From assembly GCA_026874595.1 (NCBI GenBank), contig CM049309.1, forward strand, positions 49,512,079 through 49,576,078: a stretch of 64,000 nt of DNA, given 5' to 3'. Positions 58,101-64,000 of this stretch are shown piece by piece. Source of the stretch: Sipunculus nudus (Eukaryota; Annelida; Sipuncula; Golfingiida; Sipunculidae). The position numbers were made by a program, and so were the translations under genes. Within the stretch, counting starts at the first letter, position 1. Each line of letters begins with the position of its first letter. Under the pieces are notes generated by a model. The model did not search any database. It saw nothing but the letters and a program-made list of their open reading frames with translations, and was not told the DNA's origin.

Positions 58101-61072
58101 AAAATTACCCTGGGTTATTAAAATGAGCCCTCTTTATAAATGGATACTGCCTTATGCATTGTTTTAGGTAATCTACACAGGAGTCGTAAAATAGATTACT
58201 CTCCACCGTAATAGCACGGGCGTGAGAGCGGGCCGGACCGGTAATATAGTCACGGGGATAATTAGTTTGTATCGAGGTGCAATAAAAAGTAGAACACGAG
58301 AGACTAAGTCTTATGGGTCCTGGTGGTCTGAAAAGAAGTTCATTTGAAATTGTTGTGGGGTCTTGTGCCGCGTGACAGATTGTCTTTTCATGCAATCAAT
58401 CGATATAAGTTAAGTAAACGGAGCTAGTTGGAACTCCGGAAGTATTTTTTCTATAGATGTAAGCGACAAGCCCACACACGCCTACTTTTGTTTGATGCTG
58501 CTTTGTGAATGGCCATATAAAACTCATTTCTATGGAAACAACCGCTATTGTAACAGAGGAAAGTGTAGCCATTCATCTTTCGTTGTCGGTTGTTAATAAT
58601 CAGCTATTGTCTAAGGTTGACATCGCTATTGTGTTCAAGATGGAGAAATCTGCGCTCATTTTTGGGTAATGATATATTGGTACTAGATAACATTAAACAT
58701 TGATTGTATCCTTATACATTATATTATAGGAGTTACATAGCGTTATATATCGTAAAATTATCTTTGTGCTGCTTATTTGTCGTGAATCTTGTATGAAAAA
58801 TTCGTCTAACATGCATGTCTCAATGATTATTTTATACCTTAAAATTAGGGCTCTAACAATGCATCGAATAATCGATGCATTGGATCGAAACCAGTCAATA
58901 ATCGATAAATGAATCGGGCATGAAATAATCGATTATTTTCAGTTATTGTAATTTCATTCATTTTCATACCTTTTCGGTCTCTAGTTCTTACCTAGGAACA
59001 GAAGAAAACGGCATACATGATGAATTAGCACTTCTATTTAACAAAGAAAGTCACCTTATATCCTTCCTTGAATGTTAGCACAATAATGGCTGAAAAGATT
59101 TAAACATTACTTGGTCTGCAGAAATTCTCAAGTATATAATAATCTTAATCTTATAGCATCATATGGGGTGAAAACTTTAAGTAGATATGCATCTCTGACA
59201 GAAAATGGTATCTGTATACAATGATCGAATCGAGAATCGAATCGAAAGGCAATAATTGTTAATCGAATTGAATCGAAGACCCCTCAGCAGTTCACAGCCT
59301 AGTAAATATCATCTTATCTGGCCTTTTCCTTCTTTCAGAAAATAGATGAGAGTTCTATAAAGAAGCAGAGTTGCATTTAAAGTAATTCAAGCGTTAACAT
59401 GTCAAAACCCACTGACGATAAAAGACCATTCCATTTGCATAATTTGTCTCCTACCGTGCATGGTATTTAGGCATTAGCAGTAATTATATCATATTTTATA
59501 GAGGATTCACAGCTGCAAGTGGTGACGTTTGAGTCATAAGTTTCCAATCGCATGTTAAATTTTTTTTATATATATAGGTAAACCCGGCTTGGACCGCAAG
59601 GGACAAGGTGAACTTCATCTATTATGGAGAGCTTACTAAAAGTGCGGGCGCCAGTGATTCTGTACAAACTAAACAGGGAGTAGAAAGAAAACAGAAGAAC
59701 GTCAAGCCATAATTAAAACACCGGACTTGAAAGTCAAGAGTGCCATTATTTTTCGGTGACTTCCGTGGAAGACCCAAAGTTAAGTGGGCCCTGTCGTGTG
59801 TGTGTTAACAATGAGAGTTTGGAACAATGTAAAACTTGCTTATTTGAGGGTTATACTCCGGGGTCACGTATTGAAATAATTCTCGATGACGGTTCTAATT
59901 CATTATAGATGATCTTCTTAGCTGGAAGCCACCCAAAAAGGTCAAACTCGGGCTGCGGTCGCATCCATCACGGGGTTCTATGGCTCATTCTAAGGGTTCA
60001 AACTGTATTCTTACTGGGGCGCAAGATTTATTGTTTCAACATTGACATTTTCGTTATAAATTGTAACCAGACTGAATTATTCTAAGAGATAACCTGTAGA
60101 AAAAACCTAAAGCACAAGAATGGGACGTTTCCTTATGAAATATCGCCAAAAGGGTTGTATAGATCGTTTTTCTCTAAATCCAGTTGTGCCGTGAAACAGG
60201 TTTTCGCGTAAAATATACTTCATGTGGAATGTAGGTGAGATACGAAAACTGCGACATGCAAGATGTTGTTATATAGGTTATTTATTAGTGTTAAGTGTAT
60301 AATGTATAAACAATACTTAAAATATGCCAGAGTTGTCAATTAAAATATGTTTCTTATCGAATGCAAACGAACCGATACAAGCTCTGGGACATTTATATCA
60401 TTGTGGCCTCAGACAAAATCAATTTTAAGCGCTTATACAGAATGTTTGTGCAATAAAAAAATAAACAATTGAAAATGTATAGACTTCCCTTATATACTCT
60501 ATTTCAATATATCACCGGTAATTTAGATGTGAGCTTTACTGATTTTTTACCCTTTAATTCATGTATTCGCATACGTTTTATATCCTGATGTATAATCATA
60601 TGCATTCAAAGTTAATATATTTTTTTTGTATCCCATCTGTATAATAAATCAATTATCATACATTGGATCCAGGGCCCTCCTTAAATTAGGAAATTAGGAA
60701 ATCATCTGTACGGGCCGTCCTGGTTACACATTCTGAACATGTGTTGCAGTCTCACATTAATAATGTTTTAACTCAACATTAAAATTCAGTAAAACCTTGA
60801 TATTACTCGTCTATCTTATATAAAGAGAAAAAGAATTGGGACCCGTAAAAAGTGGTCGTTGTATTGAGATGGTCGCTTAACTAAGGTGGTCGTTAGGTGG
60901 GGTTTGACTGTATTAAGTGATCTAGACTCCCTGTTCACTTTCGTTCACACCTCATTACTTCTTACCCGTTGATAACGGCAAACTCTGGTACCCAAAGGTA
61001 GCTGGCTTCTACAACGATCTCGTTCAGCTTGTATTGTTCCTGTGACCACCTTAGTCTCTCGTCTGTCCATTC
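51361..61072 (-). CDS. Cys-loop receptor subunit, nicotinic acetylcholine receptor-like (3' three exons, N-terminus missing)
   Basis: Three minus-strand exons (61072-60966, 57174-56642, 51899-51361) join with matching phases (2/1 and 1/2) into one frame ending in a stop. The product has loop-D-to-C parts of the ligand-binding domain, a 13-residue cys-loop, a YQCC vicinal-cysteine motif as in alpha-type subunits, M1-M3, a basic and acidic M3-M4 loop, and M4. The family forms pentameric ligand-gated ion channels in the plasma membrane. The signal peptide and the first part of the binding domain are absent and presumably lie upstream of 61.1 kb. M2 is divergent: Q at -1', Q at 2', V at 6' and R at 12'. 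The likely relatives are the expanded molluscan and lophotrochozoan nAChR-like subunits. Confidence 0.9.
52131..52180. repeat. (AT)n microsatellite
   Basis: About 50 bp of pure AT in the receptor intron, 230 bp upstream (in gene sense) of the M3-M4 exon. Confidence 0.95.
52977..53178. repeat. Perfect 100-bp tandem duplication
   Basis: 52977-53078 and 53077-53178 are identical over 102 bp at a period of 100, beginning gttttgaaatattaattg. The exact identity marks it as very recent, polymorphic, or an assembly duplication. It lies in the receptor intron between the M2 and M3 exons. Confidence 0.95.
54189..54423 (-). CDS. Orphan exon-like ORF nested in the receptor intron, unknown product
   Basis: On the minus strand an acceptor-like 'agacataccag' precedes 54423. 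The frame then reads LRAPDSVMSHHVQMTNISPG, 'AADWRQIMARHGSSDVLKLN', 'RKWPGFPDLVRTDVCLITHF', 'TRDREKVPRYFPLASKI', and stop. It is GC- and CpG-rich compared with the AT-rich intron around it. It does not fit the receptor: joining it to the M2 exon gives a quick stop. It could be a last exon of a nested gene, or a fragment of an inserted gene. Confidence 0.4.
56160..56290 (+). repeat. Dispersed repeat family R2, partial third copy
   Basis: Contains 'ggtcacgtgcacac' followed by 'agctgctaattggatg', matching the middle of R2. It lies just downstream of the receptor exon that carries M1 and M2. Confidence 0.45.
56642..57174 (-). CDS. nAChR-like subunit exon: cys-loop, loops B and C, M1 and M2
   Basis: The acceptor is 'gtctaattacag' and the donor CTGTTAG|gtaagt. 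In order: AEEIYGDYKRFRAMI; the cys-loop CDIDITYFPFDAQAC with 13 residues between cysteines; FGAWSYH at loop B; YQCCPNE at loop C; M1 (FYVMNVILPSLVTSVLLLS); a short PPGQK linker; M2 (VQIGVVVLLSFRIFLL); and NVTDTIPKTSDHIPLL. The M1-M2 linker is about two residues shorter than in vertebrate alpha7, and the intermediate-ring Glu is Gln. There are 177 full codons with phase 1 at each end. Confidence 0.93.
58845..59290. repeat. hAT-like non-autonomous element, 'aatcgat'-rich ends
   Basis: The left end has 'tagggctctaacaatgcatc' followed by 'gaataatcgatgcattggat'. The right end has 'atcgaatcgagaatcgaatc' and 'tcgaattgaatcgaaga'. The start resembles TAGGGCT-type hAT termini, but no exact terminal inverted repeat or target duplication could be fixed. 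In the receptor intron. Confidence 0.45.
60788..60909. repeat. Short pogo-like MITE remnant
   Basis: The left end is 'cagtaaaaccttgatattac'. The right end reads 'ggggtttgactgta', whose reverse complement begins CAGTCAAACC. The interior has three 'gtggtcg' units. Similar 'ggtggtcg' units occur at 23430-23560 and 56580-56620. Located 60 bp downstream of a receptor exon. Confidence 0.45.
60966..61072 (-). CDS. nAChR-like subunit exon: binding-domain loops D/A region
   Basis: The acceptor is 'atttccag' and the donor AACGG|gtaag. The frame reads EWTDERLRWSQEQYKLNEIV and then SYLWVPEFAVING. This matches the conserved W-x-D-x-x-L-x-W motif of loop D and the W-x-P-x-(hydrophobic) segment before loop A. 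The exon ends in phase 2 and the next one supplies the single missing base, giving the continuous '..VING-AEEIYGDY'. Confidence 0.88.
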
Positions 61073-62136
61073 CTGGAAATAATCATACACTCAACTTTAT
61101 TGATAGTACCGAAATAATGTCAGCAAATAAAGTTTTTGTTTGGTATAATACATATACATAAACATAAATAATTTACAGAAATAACTTAAAAGTGTAATCA
61201 TTACTACAGTATTTGCGAAAGATTGCTGGTAAAGTCAAAAGCCAACGTTCCGGTGAATTTGACATATTTAGTGAAGTCCAAAACACAAAAATATAGTTCA
61301 CAGTGGCCTGTTTTCTGGAAGGGGGGGGGGGGACAAGGATATATTACTACAGCCTATCTGCATGCAAACTTGAAACTAAGGGGGTCTAATTATGAGGCTA
61401 TATATGCCCTCCAAATAACCTCACTGCAGACATGCCATGACGCTGAATTATTATTTCATTCTCTTACCATATGTCTCCCATTAAATGACGGAGAAAAGGC
61501 TGTTACTTGTCTTGCTTACAAATACAAGTACAACTGCACAAAAATTAAGAAAATAAAAGTAGAGCTTGTGATCTTATGCAGCGGTTACGTTTCTTCAATA
61601 TCAACAAGTACGCAAAGTTCAGCTGTTCACGCTGTATTGAAAGTAAATTGCCATAAAACATGTAAACATTAGAGGTGATGTGGTTTAAGCCCGGTACCTA
61701 AAGGAATATAGGTCGCAGTGATCTCATTTCTGAAACCCTCAGAGGACATAAATATAGTAGCTCTGATACCGTTAACCGCCTTCATAAATGTTGAATAAAT
61801 TATCATTAAAGATCAAACAGATGGAAGGAGCTGAGACATAGATGTGCTCAGTCAGTCATCCACTTCTGTCTTTTGAAAGGAGATCCATTTTAACTCACTA
61901 CGCACCCGCAAATAATACTTAAACACGCGCCAAGGTGAGCAATTGAGGCAGAGTGCTTTTGGTAAGATCTGAAGCATATGTCGTTATCAAAGTAAATATG
62001 TAAGGACTGTCAGCCGGTCTTGGGTGCATCATGGAAATATGGAGCTCTTTTAACACACGAAGCGTCGATTACTACACGAATCATATTCGTGGCCTGTCGT
62101 TAGCTGCGTGATTCAAGCGCTAATTCCTAATTACAG

Positions 62137-62298
62137 GTAACTGTACCTGAACATGTTCCAGTCGTGCTTGAAAGGCCAGGTAATATATACACGGATAATG
62201 AGCCGAGTGTTTTTGAAACTGAAACCAAATCTTTGAACAAATACAACGACCTCTCCACTATCGCAGTCTGCAGCAGTCAGAGACAACTCTTTTTAAAG
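62137..62298 (+). CDS. Orphan exon-like ORF, 54 codons, unknown product
   Basis: The acceptor is 'ttcctaattacag' and the donor TTAAAG|gtatct. The exon is phase 0 at both ends. The peptide begins VTVPEHVPVVLERPGNIYTD and ends 'STIAVCSSQRQLFLK'. Opposite strand to the receptor and about 1 kb beyond its last recognised exon. It could belong to a neighbouring plus-strand gene, or be chance. Confidence 0.3.
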
Positions 62299-62844
62299 GT
62301 ATCTCCCCTCACCCATGTATGCGACAGTCTTTTCATAGGAAGTACCGATAAAATAGAAAATGACTAATTTTGGTCAGTGCCATCTCCCTTCTTGTGGAAT
62401 ATTAGGTCTCATCGATTAAAAGGTCTTGAGATCTTAATTAAACGGAACCGGAAACCATTACTTAATGGAAGCATCAAGCCCTTAAGGTAATTAATATCAG
62501 GATAGACCATAAGAAAATAAAAAATAATGTTACATTTTCAGACATCACATTCAGTGTAATGGATAAAACGTAAAGGGAAAGGTCGTTACTTACAGATTTA
62601 ATGAATATACGTGATAAAGTTCCATGTTTGATTTTTGAGCGATGGATGAATGTATTTGGCATTAGACTGCATGATTGGTGCGCAGTTTCACATAATCAAA
62701 AATGAATCTTTGATTTGCGCTTGTCTTACATTACTGCTTTAGGATGTTACGTTTTCTTTCATTGGACTCGGGTACCAATGACTTTAAAAGAAACGAGAGA
62801 TTGTCAATAATAACAAACGGAGTCATGAAAATAACAGAGGGATA

Positions 62845-63042
62845 ACTGCAGCTGAGGACATTGGGTCTGTGACAGCAGAGTTGTCGACAGCGTTCCGTTT
62901 TGACCGGTCAACGCAAACTTTAAGACCCCAGGCCAAGGTCAGTCCGCCAGAGGTGATTTTTGCTCAAGACACAAACCTCTTCCAGTTAGGGATTGTGGTA
63001 CGGTCGGGACTACTTGTCACAACGCTCAAACTTCACAATTAG
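62845..63042 (+). CDS. Orphan open stretch ending in a stop, unknown product
   Basis: The frame reads TAAEDIGSVTAELSTAFRFD, 'RSTQTLRPQAKVSPPEVIF', 'AQDTNLFQLGIVVRSGLLV', 'TTLKLHN', and TAG. Higher GC than flanking DNA. A weak acceptor (ctgcag) lies at 62846-62851. Its phase does not match the 62137-62298 candidate. No family recognised. Confidence 0.25.
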   Translation, partial: TAAEDIGSVTAELSTAFRFDRSTQTLRPQAKVSPPEVIFAQDTNLFQLGIVVRSGLLVTTLKLHN

Positions 63043-64000
63043 GATGTGTCACATTTCACGAAAAAGCTTTCTGATACCACTGGACATATAAAGGCTGACA
63101 TTTTACTTACTTAATTTCCCGAAAACATCGTAATTTGCCTTTAAATAAATGTGATACAACATGTGTTAAACACATTTATGTTCAAGCCATTGATGTATCT
63201 GGAAACCCCTGTGCATTGCGGGGAATCGTTTCTTTACCCACAATTCCTCACCAGCAGACTCGTACTATTGTGCGTACGATTCTGCGCAGGGCGGAGTTAA
63301 TCTAATTATTAACTGTGGGTATCATTTAGCATCTTCTTTGATTGTAAGGGTTGATGATTCCCGGAGGAGGTAATCAGGTTGTTAAGCGCCAACCTGATCC
63401 GAGTCCATTTTAACCGGGTTGATTAATAGGTTCTTTCACAATGGAATGTTTCACCATATGCAACGGTAATTTTAGGCGTGTACCTGGAAACAAATAAATA
63501 TGTTCTGTCTGTTTTTACTGAAATTTCTAAATCTATTGAATTGATTGCAAGTATACCTAAACTGTTGGATTTGTTAATTAAATTTTGGAGTTGATTAGAA
63601 TCCCATTGAGTATAGAGGGTTGTTTGTTTGTGATAGGGTATCCCATAGGTAATTCATGAGATCTTTCAACAAGATCACAGAAGGTCCAGAGAAGACCAAT
63701 GACAAGAAGAAATCCTTGTCTTTCCGATAATAATTAAGTAACAGTGGTCTGAATAATTTGATAACAGCAAGATAGCAACCCTGTCGCCCTCACATATTCC
63801 CCGAATATAAGGAGATATCCAGAAACTAAGTATAAGGGTGACTGTGGACTCATTTTGAGCTAGGCATTCGGAGAAAGTCGACCAAGTCATGGCGGGATAT
63901 ATTTCAGCCCGTGGGACACGGAACCAGTGATGGTCAGTTATAAGGACCTGCCATAATCTTCTAATGTAAGCATTCTAACCACGTTCCCAGGGTTCATAGC

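Larger units (their letters stand above)
57175..60965 (-). other. Receptor intron between the loop-A and cys-loop exons
   Basis: GT-AG intron of 3.8 kb. It holds the hAT-like element and the pogo-like remnant. No coding sequence recognised. Confidence 0.75.
61073..64000. other. Upstream side of the receptor gene within the window
   Basis: I looked on the minus strand for the expected N-terminal exon and signal peptide and found no match. A strong donor (AAATCT|gtaagt) closes a minus-strand ORF near 62592 (MPNTFIHRSK...), but its peptide is not receptor-like. A 149-codon plus-strand frame at 61223-61672 is unrecognised and contains a poly-G-derived GGGG. Confidence 0.45.

Noticed and set aside
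61223-61672. 149-codon plus-strand ORF near the receptor
   Set aside because: It contains a poly-G-derived run, has no recognisable motif or splice context, and its composition matches the non-coding surroundings.
62592-62655. Candidate N-terminal exon of the receptor (strong donor, ATG in frame, phase 0)
   Set aside because: The phase fits, but the peptide (MPNTFIHRSKIKHG...) lacks a signal peptide and the conserved segment that should precede the W-x-D-x-x-L-x-W motif.

Overview
This is an AT-rich stretch of animal (eukaryotic) nuclear DNA with genes split into short exons by kilobase introns, long (AT)n and (GA)n arrays, and many decayed transposable elements. The retroelements (a Penelope-like element, Tx1/L1-like and CR1/L2-like LINEs), the recurrent 'gtgacctt'-type dispersed repeats and a nicotinic receptor subunit of divergent type suggest a lophotrochozoan, most likely a bivalve mollusc. 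That assignment is inference; no species-diagnostic gene is present.

Left part (about 2.1-14.2 kb, + strand). Seven exons join in one reading frame of 609 codons including the stop. The product has an acidic low-complexity N-terminus, one transmembrane segment, and about 390 residues of EAR/EPTP-type beta-propeller repeats. I read it as a type II membrane protein with an extracellular EAR propeller. All splice sites are GT-AG. One intron needs an acceptor 20 nt upstream of the better-looking one to keep frame.

Right part (about 51.3-61.1 kb, - strand). Three exons encode the body of a cys-loop (nicotinic acetylcholine receptor-like) subunit: most of the ligand-binding domain with the cys-loop and vicinal cysteines, M1-M4, and the stop codon. 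The exons with the signal peptide and extreme N-terminus were not found. M2 departs from the usual cation-selective pattern.

Middle and flanks. The richest mobile element is at 21.1-22.7 kb: a 5'-truncated Penelope-like element coding for a GIY-YIG endonuclease. It is bounded by 74-bp inverted repeats, each holding a complete hammerhead-ribozyme core, and a 26-bp palindrome lies at one end. Other elements are a decayed Tx1/L1-like LINE (35.9-38.5 kb) interrupted by other repeats, a 5'-truncated LINE tail with a 13-bp target-site duplication (43.2-44.3 kb), a CR1/L2-like tail (44.7-45.2 kb), a pogo/Tigger-type MITE with perfect 23-bp termini (10.5-11.3 kb), two copies of a composite tRNA-like repeat, further SINE-like and hAT-like fragments, and a perfect 100-bp tandem duplication in a receptor intron.

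Five orphan exon-like open stretches (26.3, 48.9, 54.2, 62.1 and 62.9 kb) are reported with low confidence. The remaining space holds introns, intergenic DNA and simple repeats. I saw no rRNA genes, convincing tRNA genes or CRISPR arrays, and no bacterial-type signals.
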